A program made the translations under genes and the position numbers. Below, piece after piece: positions 17,070-26,559 of a DNA stretch of 64,000 bases (positions are counted from its first letter, which is position 1; the number at the start of each line of letters is the position of its first letter). The notes beneath the pieces are model-generated. The model was not told where the DNA came from and made no database searches. It saw only the letters and a program-made list of their open reading frames with translations. This DNA comes from Herbidospora cretacea (GTDB taxonomy: Bacteria > Actinomycetota > Actinomycetes > Streptosporangiales > Streptosporangiaceae), in contig NZ_BBXG01000017.1 of the NCBI RefSeq assembly GCF_001570605.1, forward strand, positions 1-64,000. Reading direction: 5' to 3'.

Positions 17070-17903
17070 GTGAGTCCGACCCGCCGTACGACACGGCGAT
17101 CGTTGGCCCGCCGCCGGCTGCCCAGTCTCGCCGGTGTGGCGGTGCTGGTCGCGTCCGCGACGGCGTGTAGTTCCGAGGCAGCCGATCAGTGGTCCAGGCT
17201 CGCCCAGCCTGAGCCGCAGACGCAGCAGGGCAACCTGATGCTCGACCTGTGGCTGGGCTCGTGGGTGGCCGCCTTTGCGACGTTCGTCGTCGTCTTCGGC
17301 CTGATCGCGTGGTCGGTGCTGTTCCACCGCAAGCGCAAGAACACCGATCAGCAGCTGCCGCCGCAGGTGCGGTACAACCTGCCGATCGAGATGCTCTACA
17401 CGCTCGTCCCGCTGGTCATGGTGGCGGTCTTCTTCTACTTCACCGCGCGCGACGAGACGGAGATCATCAAGGTCTCCGGCACCGCCCCGGTGAAGGTCAA
17501 GGTCGAGGGCTACCAGTGGAGCTGGCGCTTCACGACCGAGGCGCAGGGCAAGACGGCGAGCGTGGCCGGGGTGCCGGTCGACCTGTCCAAGCAGAGCCTG
17601 ACCAACCCGCAGGGCCCGCAGCTGGTGCTGCCGGTCGGCACGAAGGTCGAGTTCGCCCTGGAGTCGCCCGACGTCATCCACTCGTTCTGGGTGCCGGCGT
17701 TCCTCTTCAAGCAGGACGTCATCCCGGGCGTGCACAACAAGTTCGAGCTCGACACGCTCGACAAGCCCGGCGTGTTCGTCGGCCGCTGCGCCGAGCTGTG
17801 CGGCGTCGACCACAGCAAGATGCTCTTCTCGGTCAAGCTGGTCCCGCAGGCGGAGTTCGACCAGTACATGACCACCCAGTCCGCGGCGGGAGGCGCCCAG
17901 TGA
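17070..17903 (+). CDS. ctaC: cytochrome c oxidase subunit II
   Basis: CuA-bearing subunit of the aa3 oxidase, 277 residues. An N-terminal signal ends at a lipobox-like SATAC, so it may be a lipoprotein. Two transmembrane helices follow ([21 protein letters not shown] and [17 protein letters not shown]). The CuA site is C240-AEL-C244-GVD-H248-SK-M251, with the upstream His in [11 protein letters not shown] 17070 gives the expected positive N-terminus and signal; the frame is open upstream. It overlaps ctaD by 4 bp (GTGA). Confidence 0.95.
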   Translation: MSPTRRTTRRSLARRRLPSLAGVAVLVASATACSSEAADQWSRLAQPEPQTQQGNLMLDLWLGSWVAAFATFVVVFGLIAWSVLFHRKRKNTDQQLPPQVRYNLPIEMLYTLVPLVMVAVFFYFTARDETEIIKVSGTAPVKVKVEGYQWSWRFTTEAQGKTASVAGVPVDLSKQSLTNPQGPQLVLPVGTKVEFALESPDVIHSFWVPAFLFKQDVIPGVHNKFELDTLDKPGVFVGRCAELCGVDHSKMLFSVKLVPQAEFDQYMTTQSAAGGAQ

Positions 17904-19579
17904 CCGCCACAGTGGAGAACACGGGCCTCGCGACCGCGCGGCCCTACCGCAAGGGCTCGACGGTCGTGAAGTGGCTGACCACCACCGACCACAAGATCAT
18001 CGGCCACCTCTACCTGATCACCTCGTTCGTGTTCTTCCTCATCGGCGGCGTCATGGCTCTGGTCATGCGCGCCGAGCTGGCCCAGCCCGGCATGGAGATC
18101 GTCTCGAACGAGCAGTTCAACCAGCTGTTCACCATGCACGGCACGATCATGCTGCTGATGTTCGCGACCCCGCTGTTCGCGGGCTTCGCCAACGAGCTGA
18201 TGCCGCTCCAGATCGGCGCCCCCGACGTGGCGTTCCCGCGTCTGAACATGGTGAGCTACTGGCTCTACCTCTTCGGCAGCATCATCGCCGTCAGCGGCTT
18301 CTTCACCCCGGGCGGCGCCGCCGCCTTCGGCTGGACCGCCTACGCGCCGCTGTCGAACGCGGTCACCTCGCCGGGCATCGGCGGTGACCTCTGGGTGATG
18401 GGCCTGGCCCTGTCGGGTCTGGGCACCATCCTCGGCGCGGTCAACTTCATCACCACGATCATCTGCATGCGCGCGCCCGGCATGACGATGTTCCGCATGC
18501 CGATCTTCACCTGGAACATCCTGCTCACCAGCATCCTGGTGCTGCTGGCCTTCCCGGTGCTGGCGGCGGCGCTGCTGGTGCTGGAGGCCGACCGGAAGCT
18601 GGGCGCCCACGTCTTCGACCCCGCCAACGGCGGAGCGATGCTGTGGCAGCACCTCTTCTGGTTCTTCGGGCATCCCGAGGTCTACATCATCGCCCTGCCG
18701 TTCTTCGGCATCATCACCGAGGTCCTGCCGGTCTTCAGCCGCAAGCCGATCTTCGGCTACATCGGCCTGGTCGGCGCGACGATCGCCATCGCCGGTCTGT
18801 CGGTGACGGTGTGGGCCCACCACATGTTCGTCACCGGCCAGGTGCTGCTGCCGTTCTTCTCGTTCATGACGTTCCTCATCGCGGTCCCGACCGGGGTGAA
18901 GTTCTTCAACTGGATCGGCACGATGTGGCGGGGGCATCTCAGTTTCGAGACGCCGATGCTCTTCGCGGTCGGCTTCCTGGTCACCTTCCTGTTCGGTGGC
19001 CTGACCGGCGTCATCCTGGCCTCGCCGCCGCTCGACTTCTCGATCTCCGACTCCTACTTCGTGGTGGCCCACTTCCACTACGTGGTGTTCGGCACGGTCG
19101 TGTTCGCGATGTTCTCCGGCTTCTACTTCTGGTGGCCGAAGTTCACCGGGAAGATGCTGAACGACAAGATCGGCAAGGTCCACTTCTGGACCCTGTTCTT
19201 CGGTTTCCACCTGACGTTCCTGGTCCAGCACTGGCTCGGCGTCATCGGCTTCCCGCGGCGCTACGCCGACTACTCGGCGGTCGACGGCTTCACCGACCTG
19301 AACATGATCAGCTCGGTCGGCGCGTTCCTGCTGGGCGCCTCGACCCTGCCGTTCCTCTGGAACGTCTGGACGACCTGGCGCAACGCGCCCAAGGTCACCG
19401 TCGACGACCCGTGGGGCTACGCCGGTTCGCTCGAATGGGCGACGTCGTGCCCGCCGCCGCGGCACAACTTCCACCGGCTGCCCCGCATCCGGTCGGAGCG
19501 GCCGGCCTTCGACCTCAAGTACCCCCACATCGCGCCGGGCAAGGCCCAGCCTGAGCTCATCGAGGAGGCCAAGTCGTGA
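17900..19579 (+). CDS. ctaD: cytochrome c oxidase subunit I
   Basis: Catalytic heme a/a3-CuB subunit of the terminal oxidase, 559 residues with 12 predicted membrane helices. It shows [14 protein letters not shown], heme ligand [10 protein letters not shown], the CuB/Tyr cross-link motif [23 protein letters not shown], and the heme a3/a histidines in [14 protein letters not shown] 17900 overlaps the ctaC stop and fits the conserved N-terminus; the much longer open frame upstream is a shadow of ctaC. It reduces O2 using electrons passed from the cytochrome bcc complex. Confidence 0.98.
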   Translation: MTATVENTGLATARPYRKGSTVVKWLTTTDHKIIGHLYLITSFVFFLIGGVMALVMRAELAQPGMEIVSNEQFNQLFTMHGTIMLLMFATPLFAGFANELMPLQIGAPDVAFPRLNMVSYWLYLFGSIIAVSGFFTPGGAAAFGWTAYAPLSNAVTSPGIGGDLWVMGLALSGLGTILGAVNFITTIICMRAPGMTMFRMPIFTWNILLTSILVLLAFPVLAAALLVLEADRKLGAHVFDPANGGAMLWQHLFWFFGHPEVYIIALPFFGIITEVLPVFSRKPIFGYIGLVGATIAIAGLSVTVWAHHMFVTGQVLLPFFSFMTFLIAVPTGVKFFNWIGTMWRGHLSFETPMLFAVGFLVTFLFGGLTGVILASPPLDFSISDSYFVVAHFHYVVFGTVVFAMFSGFYFWWPKFTGKMLNDKIGKVHFWTLFFGFHLTFLVQHWLGVIGFPRRYADYSAVDGFTDLNMISSVGAFLLGASTLPFLWNVWTTWRNAPKVTVDDPWGYAGSLEWATSCPPPRHNFHRLPRIRSERPAFDLKYPHIAPGKAQPELIEEAKS

Positions 19580-19971
19580 AGGTCCAGGGATGGATGTTCA
19601 TCCTCACCGGCCTGTTCTTCGCCGCGGCCGACATCGTCTACTGGTTCTGGTCCAAGGAGGTGACCGGCACCACCGCGATGGCGATCTCGGTGGGCCTGGC
19701 CCTCATGATCGGCTACTACCTGCTGTTCACGGCCCGCCGCATCGGCGACCAGCCGGAGGACGACAAGGAGGCCGAGATCAGCGACGGCGCGGGTGAGCTG
19801 GGCTTCTTCAGCCCCCACTCGTGGTGGCCGCTGTTCGTGTGCCTGTCGGCCGCGCTGACGTTCTTCGGGTTCGTCATCGGCTGGTGGCTCTTCATGATCG
19901 GCCTCTTCGCGGTCATCATGAGCACGATCGGGTTCGTCTTCCAGTACTACCGGGGTCACTTCTCCCACTAG
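19576..19971 (+). CDS. ctaF: actinobacterial cytochrome c oxidase subunit IV
   Basis: Small accessory subunit specific to actinobacterial aa3 oxidase, 131 residues. It has four hydrophobic helices ([76 protein letters not shown]). GTG 19576 overlaps the ctaD stop by 4 bp. It ends the ctaC-ctaD-ctaF operon at a strong terminator. Length and helix pattern match CtaF. Confidence 0.95.
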   Translation: MKVQGWMFILTGLFFAAADIVYWFWSKEVTGTTAMAISVGLALMIGYYLLFTARRIGDQPEDDKEAEISDGAGELGFFSPHSWWPLFVCLSAALTFFGFVIGWWLFMIGLFAVIMSTIGFVFQYYRGHFSH

Positions 19972-19983
19972 TGGGTATGTCAG

Positions 19984-20022
19984 AGTCCCGGTCCGCCTTT
20001 GGCGGGCCGGGACTTTTTCTTT
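19984..20022 (+). terminator. rho-independent terminator of ctaCDF
   Basis: A 14-bp stem (19984-19997 with 20001-20014, one wobble) and a run of T residues interrupted once. A textbook terminator 12 bp after ctaF. Confidence 0.95.
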
Positions 20023-20112
20023 GCCGTCGAATGGAGTGTCGGCCGACCGAACTCCCCGTAATCGGGTAATAACTCAGAGATAGTGATCAAGGTGACCCGG
20101 GGGGAGATCCGC

Positions 20113-21285
20113 GTGCGAACTCGTGCTGCGGGGGCGTTGGCCCTACTGATGCTGACCGGTTGTGCGACCACGGCCACAGCGGGCGAGGACGCGGCCAGCA
20201 AGAAGACGGCCGAAGCGGTGATGATCTTTCCGAGCAACGGGGCGGCCAACCTGCCTCCCGAGCTGCCGATCAAGATCTACGCCTCGGGCGCGGCGCTGGG
20301 CTCGGTCGCCGTCACCGCCGAGGGCGGGAAGGCCGTCGAGGGCGTCTACAGCGCCGACCGCACGATGTGGCGCAGCGTGCGCCCGATGATGCCGGGCACC
20401 CACTACACGGTCACGGCCACCGCCGGGTCGGCGCGGTCGACCAGCTCGTTCTCCACGCTCAAGGCCGCCAAGACCTTCGAGATCGACACGCTGCTGCCGA
20501 ACAAGGACTACACCGGCCTGACCGTCGGCGTCGGCATGCCGATCATGATCACCTTCAGCACGCCCGTGAAGGACCGGGTGTCGATCGAGCGGAACCTGGT
20601 CGTCCAGGCCTCCAAGCCGGTCGAGGGCGCGTGGCACTGGTTCGACGACAAGACGATCGCCTACCGGCCGAAGAAGTTCTGGCCCGCCCGGACCAAGGTC
20701 CGGGTCACCGCCCGGATGGCCGGCGTCCGCGGCGACACCGGCCTCTACGGCGGCAAGGACGTCGTCCGCGACTTCACCATCGGCCGCTCCCAGATCACCA
20801 AGGGCAGCATCAACGAGCACACGATGGACGTCATCCGCGACGGCAAGGTCATCCGGACGATCCCGTTCAGCGCCGGCAAGGGCGGGGTGTGGAAGTACCA
20901 CACCACCAGTGGCATCCACCTGGCCATGTCGCGCGAGGACGTCACGGTCATGACCTCGCCCGACGCGGGCCCCGGCCAGGCGGGCTACTACCAGCAGACC
21001 GTCTACGACACCGTCCGCATCTCCAACAGCGGCGAGTACGTCCACGGCGCGCCCTGGTCGGTCGGCTCGCAGGGCAACTCCAACGTCAGCCACGGCTGCG
21101 TGAACATCAGCCCGTCCAACGCCCAGTGGTACAAGGACGAGACCCTGATCGGCGACCCGATCATCCTCACCGGGTCGCCGCGCCCGCTGGAGACCACCAA
21201 CGGCTGGGGCCACTGGCAGCCGAAGTGGAGCGAATGGCTCAAGTGGAGCCGCCTGCGCGACGCGACGACCGACCCGATGGTCTAG
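20113..21285 (+). CDS. L,D-transpeptidase lipoprotein with Ig-like domains
   Basis: Cell-wall enzyme expected to make 3-3 peptidoglycan cross-links, 390 residues. A signal with lipobox LMLTGC anchors it outside the membrane. Two Ig-like domains (about 40-240) carry TMWRSVRPMMPGTHYTVTA and FWPARTKVRVTARMAG. The YkuD domain has YVHGAPWSVGSQGNSN and SHGCVNIS, with the catalytic Cys at about 329. GTG 20113 has GGGGGAGA 6 nt upstream; the longer frame from 20083 is rejected because it would push the lipobox inward. Its TAG stop overlaps that of the convergent SARP gene through one CTAG. Confidence 0.95.
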   Translation: MRTRAAGALALLMLTGCATTATAGEDAASKKTAEAVMIFPSNGAANLPPELPIKIYASGAALGSVAVTAEGGKAVEGVYSADRTMWRSVRPMMPGTHYTVTATAGSARSTSSFSTLKAAKTFEIDTLLPNKDYTGLTVGVGMPIMITFSTPVKDRVSIERNLVVQASKPVEGAWHWFDDKTIAYRPKKFWPARTKVRVTARMAGVRGDTGLYGGKDVVRDFTIGRSQITKGSINEHTMDVIRDGKVIRTIPFSAGKGGVWKYHTTSGIHLAMSREDVTVMTSPDAGPGQAGYYQQTVYDTVRISNSGEYVHGAPWSVGSQGNSNVSHGCVNISPSNAQWYKDETLIGDPIILTGSPRPLETTNGWGHWQPKWSEWLKWSRLRDATTDPMV

Positions 21286-24200
21286 CCCAGCCGTGCCAGG
21301 AGCGCCGCGCTGCGGCGTTCCAGGTGGGGGATGGCCAGCTCCCGGTGCGTCCGGGCCGCCCGCCGCGCGTGGTCGCGGGCGCGGTCCGGGTCGCCGAGGG
21401 CCTCGTACAGCTCGGCGACGGCCTCGTGGATGGAGCCCCACGAGACGCAGCCGGTGCCCAGGGTGGCGATCTGGCCGGCGACCGGCAGCAGGGCCGTCAG
21501 CATCTCCTCCGGGGCCGGACGGCCGATCCGGGCCGACACCAGGGCCCACTGCCAGGCGGAGAACTGCCAGGCCCAGTCGCGTTCGACGGCGGCGCCCCAG
21601 CGGGTGAGCAGCTCCTGGGCCCGTGACCGCTCGCCCGACTCCCACAGGGCCAGGATCGCGGTGGGGCGCAGCAGCCGGTCGGACGGGTCTTCGGCTCGCT
21701 CGGCCAGGGTGGCGACCAGGGCGGGCGGCACCGTGCCCTGGGACCAGTCGATGTAGAACTCGCTCATCAGGTCGACCACGTCGGGCCCCCACAGGCTGGT
21801 GCGGCGGTACCACTCGCCGGCCAGCGCGCTGTGGCGGCGGGCCTCGGCCCAGTCGCCCGCCAGCACCGCCCGGCCCGAGGCGGCGTAGTTGACCTGGGCG
21901 GTGATCTCCGGGATCCGCAGTTCCTCGGTCAGCCGCAGGCAGCGGGCCAGTTCGGCGTCGTACTCGGCGATGGCGCCGTCCTGCATGAGGCCCTGCATGC
22001 GGTGCAGCCGCGAGATGACCTCGGTGAGCCTGGGCAGGCCGGGCAGGGTGAGGATCTCGGCCGCGGCGGCGAACCGGTCGGCGTCGTGGTCGGGCGACCA
22101 GTTCGCGATGACGTAGTTGTTCAGGGTCCGGGCCAGCAGCTGGGGGTCGCCGGTCTTGCGGGCCAGCGCGACCGCCTCGGCGGCGTGGGCGCGGCCCTCG
22201 GCGCGGGGGCCGTAGTAGAGCTCGACGGCGAGGGTGCCCAGGAGCGCGGCGCGGCGGGCCAGGTCGTTCTCGGGCAGCCGGGTGAGCTGGTCGCGCAGGA
22301 CGTTCACCATGCGCGGGTTGACGACGCCGTAGGACCACCAGTTCCAGAGGGTCACGCCGCCGAAGACGCTGGTGGCCTCGATGGCCATGTCGTCCTCGCC
22401 CAGGCGGGTGGCCAGGTCGACGGCCTCGTCGAGGGGCGCGCGGGCGCCCAGCACGTCGCCGGTCAGCCGCCGGGCCCGGCCCAGCTCGATCAGCAGGCGG
22501 CAGCGGCGGGAGGTGCCCGCCGGGCCGTGGGAGGCCAGCGCGAGCTCCCAGTAGCGGACCGCCTCGTCGTAGGCCAGACCGGCGGCGGCCTGCTCGGCGG
22601 CCTTTTCGGCGTAGGCGACGGCCTTCTCCGCGTGGCCGACCCGGGCGGCCTGGGCGAAGTGGTGGGCCAGCACCGGGACGCGGTCGAGGTCGCCGCCGCC
22701 GAACGACTCGGCCGCCTCGCCGATCCTCCCGTGGAGCTGGGCTCTCTGGAGGCGGGTCAGCTCGGCGTACAGGGCCTCCTGGACGAGGGCGTGCGAGAAC
22801 CGGTAGTCCCAGCCGCCCTCCACCTCGACGAGCAGGCCGGTCGCCACGGCCGGTTCGAGCAGCAGGAGCAGCCGCGCCGGATCGAGCCCGGCCGCGCCTG
22901 CCAGCACGTCGCAGTTCACGTCGCGGCCCACCACCGAGGCGGTGCGCAGCAGCGTCTGGGTCTCCTCGGGCAGGCGGGAGACGCGCTGCGCGATGACGTC
23001 GCGCACGCCGTCGGGCACGGGCAGCGCCGCGATGTCGGCCGACCGCGTCGAGGCCGCCAGCCGGAGCAGTTCGCCCAGGTAGAAGGGGTTGCCGCCGGTC
23101 CGGTCGTGGAGGACGGCCACGTGGTCGAGCAGGCCGGGGTCCCGGCCGTCGAGGTAGTCGGCGACGTCGGAGGCGGTCAGCGGGCCCACCGTGAGCCGTT
23201 CGGTGCCGCGCTGGCGGGCGAGCTCGGCGAACACGTCGACCGGCTGGGGGGCGTCGTGGTGGCGTACCGTCACGATCACCAGGAGCGGGACGCGGTGCAG
23301 CTCCGCGCCGAGGAAGGTGAGGAGCTTCAGGGTCGCGGCGTCGGCCCAGTGGGCGTCCTCCAGGACGATCAGCAGCGGGCCGCGGGCGGCGCGCCGTTCG
23401 AGGGCGCGGGCGATCGCGTCGTGCAGCAGGAACCGGGCGGCGTCGGGGTCGGCGGCCTCGCCGGGGGCCGACAGGCGCTCGGCGGCCGGTGGATCGAGCA
23501 CCCGCAGCGCCTGGATCCACGGCCAGAACGCGGGCGCGTCCTCGGCGCAGCGGCTCCACGCGGTGGTGAAGCCCAGCGCGGCGGCCGTCTCGGCGGCGGC
23601 CTCGGCCAGCGTGGTCTTCCCGATGCCCGCCTCGCCGCCGATCAGCAGCACCCCGCCCGCGCCTCGGGCGGCGTCGGTGATCCGGTCGTGCACGCGGCGG
23701 CGCTGGGCGGCCCGGCCGATGATCCGGGGCAGCTCGGCGTGGGCCGTCTCCGGGGCCACGACCACGGTGACCCGTGAGGCGGGCAGCTCCTCCTGGCGCA
23801 GCACGGCCTGCTCCAGTGCCCGCAGCTCCGGGCCGGGCAGCAGCCCGAGCTCCTCGTCGAGCATCGTGCGGCAGCGCTGGTAGGCGGCCAGCGCGTCGGC
23901 CTGCCGCCGGTCGGTGTAGAGCGCCCGGATGAGCAGCGACCAGAGCCCTTCTCTGTACGGCGCCGTCTCCAGCAGCCGCTCGACCTCCAGCGCCACCTCG
24001 GCCGGACGTCCCAGCGCCAGGCGGGCCTCGGCCCGGGTGGACAGCGCGGTCAGCCGGGCCTCGTTGAGGTGGGCGATGGTAGGCCGCAGGTACTCCTCGT
24101 CCTGGAGCCCCGTGTACGGCTCGCCGCGCCACAGCGCCAGCGCCGGGTTGAGGATCTTCTCCACCTGGTCGGGCGGGGCCGCCTCGGCCCGCTCCATGGC

Positions 24201-24533
24201 CTTGAGGAACCGGTGGGAGTCGATCTGGTCGGGGTCGATCTCGAGCAGATAGCCCGGCTCGCGGGTGCGCAGGATCTTCGCCGGGGTCCGGGGGGACCGC
24301 TCGGGTTCGAGCGACTTGCGGAGCTGGAAGATGTACGCCTGGAGCGTTCCGGTCGCGCTGGAGGGCGGCTCGTCCTGCCACAGGGCGTCGATGATCTGAT
24401 CGAGCGCCACGACCCTCGGGGCGTGGGTCAGCAGCAGCGCCATGACCGCCCGCTGCTTGCGGGGACCGAGGTCGACCGTCCGTCCCTCGCCGAGGACCTC
24501 CACGGGTCCGAGGACCCGGAAGTCGTGCCGCAT
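21282..24533 (-). CDS. SARP-family regulator fused to an AAA ATPase and TPR-like tail
   Basis: A large AfsR-like transcription activator, 1083 residues. An OmpR-type winged helix (about 5-95, GPRKQRAVMALLL, YIFQLRKSLEP) and the bacterial transcriptional activation domain (98-245, HLNEARLTALSTRAEARLALG) come first. The ATPase follows: P-loop GGEAGIGKTTLA at 299-310 and Walker B LLIVLEDAHWAD near 390. The rest is Ala/Leu-rich helical repeats. SARPs activate neighbouring biosynthetic or accessory genes. The divergent FAD oxidoreductase is the obvious target, with heptamer repeats in the shared promoter region. It starts at ATG 24533. The ligand or signal is unknown. Confidence 0.93.
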   Translation of the reverse strand: MRHDFRVLGPVEVLGEGRTVDLGPRKQRAVMALLLTHAPRVVALDQIIDALWQDEPPSSATGTLQAYIFQLRKSLEPERSPRTPAKILRTREPGYLLEIDPDQIDSHRFLKAMERAEAAPPDQVEKILNPALALWRGEPYTGLQDEEYLRPTIAHLNEARLTALSTRAEARLALGRPAEVALEVERLLETAPYREGLWSLLIRALYTDRRQADALAAYQRCRTMLDEELGLLPGPELRALEQAVLRQEELPASRVTVVVAPETAHAELPRIIGRAAQRRRVHDRITDAARGAGGVLLIGGEAGIGKTTLAEAAAETAAALGFTTAWSRCAEDAPAFWPWIQALRVLDPPAAERLSAPGEAADPDAARFLLHDAIARALERRAARGPLLIVLEDAHWADAATLKLLTFLGAELHRVPLLVIVTVRHHDAPQPVDVFAELARQRGTERLTVGPLTASDVADYLDGRDPGLLDHVAVLHDRTGGNPFYLGELLRLAASTRSADIAALPVPDGVRDVIAQRVSRLPEETQTLLRTASVVGRDVNCDVLAGAAGLDPARLLLLLEPAVATGLLVEVEGGWDYRFSHALVQEALYAELTRLQRAQLHGRIGEAAESFGGGDLDRVPVLAHHFAQAARVGHAEKAVAYAEKAAEQAAAGLAYDEAVRYWELALASHGPAGTSRRCRLLIELGRARRLTGDVLGARAPLDEAVDLATRLGEDDMAIEATSVFGGVTLWNWWSYGVVNPRMVNVLRDQLTRLPENDLARRAALLGTLAVELYYGPRAEGRAHAAEAVALARKTGDPQLLARTLNNYVIANWSPDHDADRFAAAAEILTLPGLPRLTEVISRLHRMQGLMQDGAIAEYDAELARCLRLTEELRIPEITAQVNYAASGRAVLAGDWAEARRHSALAGEWYRRTSLWGPDVVDLMSEFYIDWSQGTVPPALVATLAERAEDPSDRLLRPTAILALWESGERSRAQELLTRWGAAVERDWAWQFSAWQWALVSARIGRPAPEEMLTALLPVAGQIATLGTGCVSWGSIHEAVAELYEALGDPDRARDHARRAARTHRELAIPHLERRSAALLARLG

Positions 24534-24541
24534 CGGAAGCC

Positions 24542-24616
24542 TCCTAGTCGATTAGGACCCCACTAGGATGCCGCCTTCAGCGGCATACGAGGGCACCATG
24601 GGACAACTCTCCCATG
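24542..24616. promoter_or_regulatory. divergent control region with SARP-like heptamer repeat and three inverted repeats
   Basis: Between the SARP and oxidoreductase genes lie two heptamers, ATTAGGA (24551-24557) and ACTAGGA (24562-24568). They are 11 bp apart, the spacing known for SARP sites. Three perfect inverted repeats are also present: TCCTA/TAGGA (24542-24557), ATGCCGC/GCGGCAT (24568-24586) and CATGGGA/TCCCATG (24597-24616). The last contains the ATG of the oxidoreductase. Binding is inferred. Confidence 0.55.
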
Positions 24617-25867
24617 AACGAAATCACGGGTTTCAACCTCGCCGTCCGGCACCACCCCGCCCTCGTGGCCGAGGCCGAGACGGCCCAGGACGTGGCCGAG
24701 GCCCTCGCGTACGCGGCGTCGCGTGATCTTCCGGTGGCGGTCCAGGCGACCGGGCACGGGGCCGTCCAGGCCGCCGACGGGGCGGTCCTCATCCTGACCT
24801 CCCGGATGCGGTCGCTGACCGTCGACCCGGTGGAGCGCACCGCGACCGTCGGGGCGGGCTGCACGTGGGCGGAGGTCGTCCGGGCGGCGGCCCCCTTCGG
24901 GCTCGCGCCCCTGTGCGGGTCGGCCTCGGGGGTCGGCGCGGTCGGGTTCACGCTCGGCGGCGGCATCGGGCCGCTGGCCCGGACCTACGGCTTCGCGGCC
25001 GACCACGTCCGCAGTCTGACCGTGGTGACGCCGGACGGCGCCGTCCGGGTCGCCGACCCCGGCAGCGAGCCCGACCTGTTCTGGGCGCTGCGCGGCGGCA
25101 AGAGCGGCTTCGGCATCGTCACCTCGCTGACCGTCGAGCTGTTCCCGCTGGCCACCGTGTGGGGCGGCGGGTTCTACTTCGCCGCCGCCGACGCTCCCGC
25201 CGTGCTGCGGGCCTACCAGCGCTGGGCGCCCGGCCTGCCCGAGACGCTGACGACCTCGCTCGCCTTCCTGCGGCTGCCCCCGCTCCCGCAGCTCCCCCCG
25301 CCGCTGAGCGGACAGTTCGTGGCCCACCTGCGGGTCGCCTCGGTGGAGCCCCAGGAGGCGCTGCTGGCGCCGATGCTCGGGGTGGCCGAGCCGGTGCTCG
25401 GCGGGGTGGGGGAGCTGCCGTACACGCAGCTCGACCGCATCCACAACGACCCTGCCGACCCGATGCCGGCCGTCGAGCGCAGCACCCTGCTCCGCGAGCT
25501 GACCCCCGAGGCCGTCGAGACGCTGATCGCCGTCGCCGGACCCTCGGTGGAACTGCCGGTCCCGGTGGTCGAGATCCGCCACCTCGGCGGCGCGCTGGCC
25601 CGCGAACCGAAGGAGCCCAACGCGGTCGGCGGCCGGGACGGCGCCTTCAACGTGCTGGCCATCGGGCTGCCCGGGAGCGACCCCGGGGCGGTCGTGGGGG
25701 CGCTCGCGCCGTGGTCGACGGGGGGCTCGCTGATCAACATGCACGGCTCCGACCTGACCACGGTGGGCCGCGCCTGGCCGGAGGCGACGGCACGGCGACT
25801 GGCGGAGATCCGGCGGACCGTCGACCCGGGCAACCTGTTCCGGCTCGGGCACGTGGCTCCCCGGTAG
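24614..25867 (+). CDS. FAD-linked oxidoreductase (berberine bridge enzyme-like)
   Basis: A 417-residue flavoprotein of the PCMH/BBE type. The FAD domain shows PVAVQATGHG near residue 40 (candidate His for covalent FAD) and GSASGVGAVGFTLGGGIG. At the place where bicovalent members have a Cys, a Ser appears to stand, suggesting at most single covalent attachment. The C-terminal RRTVDPGNLFRLGHV is the BBE tail. Substrate unknown; such enzymes often oxidise sugars or secondary metabolites. The start ATG lies within an inverted repeat and has only a weak ribosome site. It is probably activated by the divergent SARP regulator. Confidence 0.9.
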   Translation: MNEITGFNLAVRHHPALVAEAETAQDVAEALAYAASRDLPVAVQATGHGAVQAADGAVLILTSRMRSLTVDPVERTATVGAGCTWAEVVRAAAPFGLAPLCGSASGVGAVGFTLGGGIGPLARTYGFAADHVRSLTVVTPDGAVRVADPGSEPDLFWALRGGKSGFGIVTSLTVELFPLATVWGGGFYFAAADAPAVLRAYQRWAPGLPETLTTSLAFLRLPPLPQLPPPLSGQFVAHLRVASVEPQEALLAPMLGVAEPVLGGVGELPYTQLDRIHNDPADPMPAVERSTLLRELTPEAVETLIAVAGPSVELPVPVVEIRHLGGALAREPKEPNAVGGRDGAFNVLAIGLPGSDPGAVVGALAPWSTGGSLINMHGSDLTTVGRAWPEATARRLAEIRRTVDPGNLFRLGHVAPR

Positions 25868-25899
25868 TTCTCACTCCACATTTCGGTACGGAATTATGG

Positions 25900-25921
25900 A
25901 ATAGCCTTTCATGGCTATTTT
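25900..25921 (+). terminator. terminator of the FAD oxidoreductase gene
   Basis: A 7-bp AT-rich stem AATAGCC/GGCTATT (25900-25906 with 25913-25919) ends in a short T-run, 32 bp after the stop. Unusually low GC for this chromosome. Confidence 0.75.
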
Positions 25922-26260
25922 GTCACCTTAATTGAGGTGAATTCCGGCGTAGACTCCGGGCCGTGTCATCGCTGGTGAAAGCGGCCATCCGGGGTTCCCG
26001 AATTCTCTTTCGGGCGGCCGGTAAGAACAACATCTTCTGGGGCGAAAGGGGCGAATCCCGCGCCCCGGAACGGGAAAGCCGGCAAGGAGGGCCCCGCACC
26101 CCCGCCGGGCTCGTCGAGAGCGACGCCCGGCACCGGCCGTCCCCGGCCCCTTTTTCCGTCACCGGGGCCGACGATCGAGCGAACGCCGGGCGGCCCTCGG
26201 CCATCAGATGGCGGACCAGCCGCTCGACGCCCGCCGAGGAACCCCGGATCTGGCAGGTGG

Positions 26261-26488
26261 TCGCAGGGCGGGTCCGGCGCGCCGGGCATGGGGGGCTGGA
26301 CCTGACGGAGTGGGCGGTCACAGGGCGGTCCCAACGCGCCGCGTTTGGGGGGCTGGATCCGAGCGAGCGGACGCTCGCAGGGCGGGTCCAACCCGCCGGG
26401 CATCTAGGGCGGGACCAGAGCTGGCGGGTGTTGGCGGTGCGGCTGCAACGTTCTGGGTGTGTGGGGCAGGTCTCGCGCGGGCGGGGCT
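26261..26488. repeat. four diverged 57-bp tandem repeats
   Basis: Units begin at 26261, 26318, 26375 and about 26432, the first three opening TCGCAGGGCGG or TCACAGGGCGG. The period equals 19 codons, so every frame is preserved. The fourth copy is poorly conserved. Confidence 0.75.
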
Positions 26489-26559
26489 GGAGGGACTGGA
26501 ACGTCCTGGTGTCTGTCTTGTCGTGGTTTGGAACGGTCCCACAATGTCGAGGGGCGACG

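Larger units (their letters stand above)
25868..26559. other. 692-bp intergenic region with terminator and 57-bp tandem repeats
   Basis: It opens with the oxidoreductase terminator and an inverted repeat TCACCT/AGGTGA (25923-25940). An AT-richer stretch follows, then GC-rich DNA with four diverged 57-bp repeats (26261-26488). The frame continuous with the phospholipase is open back to 25963 (a GTG 7 nt after TAGACT). Third-position bias there is weaker than in real genes nearby, so I do not call a gene. Confidence 0.6.

Noticed and set aside
17510-19528. A 672-residue minus-strand frame opposite ctaC/ctaD
   Set aside because: It is highly charged with no domains; the plus-strand genes are unambiguous.
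20143-24381. A 1412-residue minus-strand frame across the transpeptidase and SARP genes
   Set aside because: It has Arg/Pro/Gly-rich composition typical of shadow frames and conflicts with two well-supported genes.
26261-26488. CRISPR array
   Set aside because: Repeats are contiguous and diverged, without unique spacers or cas genes.
25963-26559. N-terminal extension of the phospholipase frame
   Set aside because: The frame is open, but codon bias is weak, it consists of tandem repeats, and GTG 26560 has a ribosome site and signal peptide.
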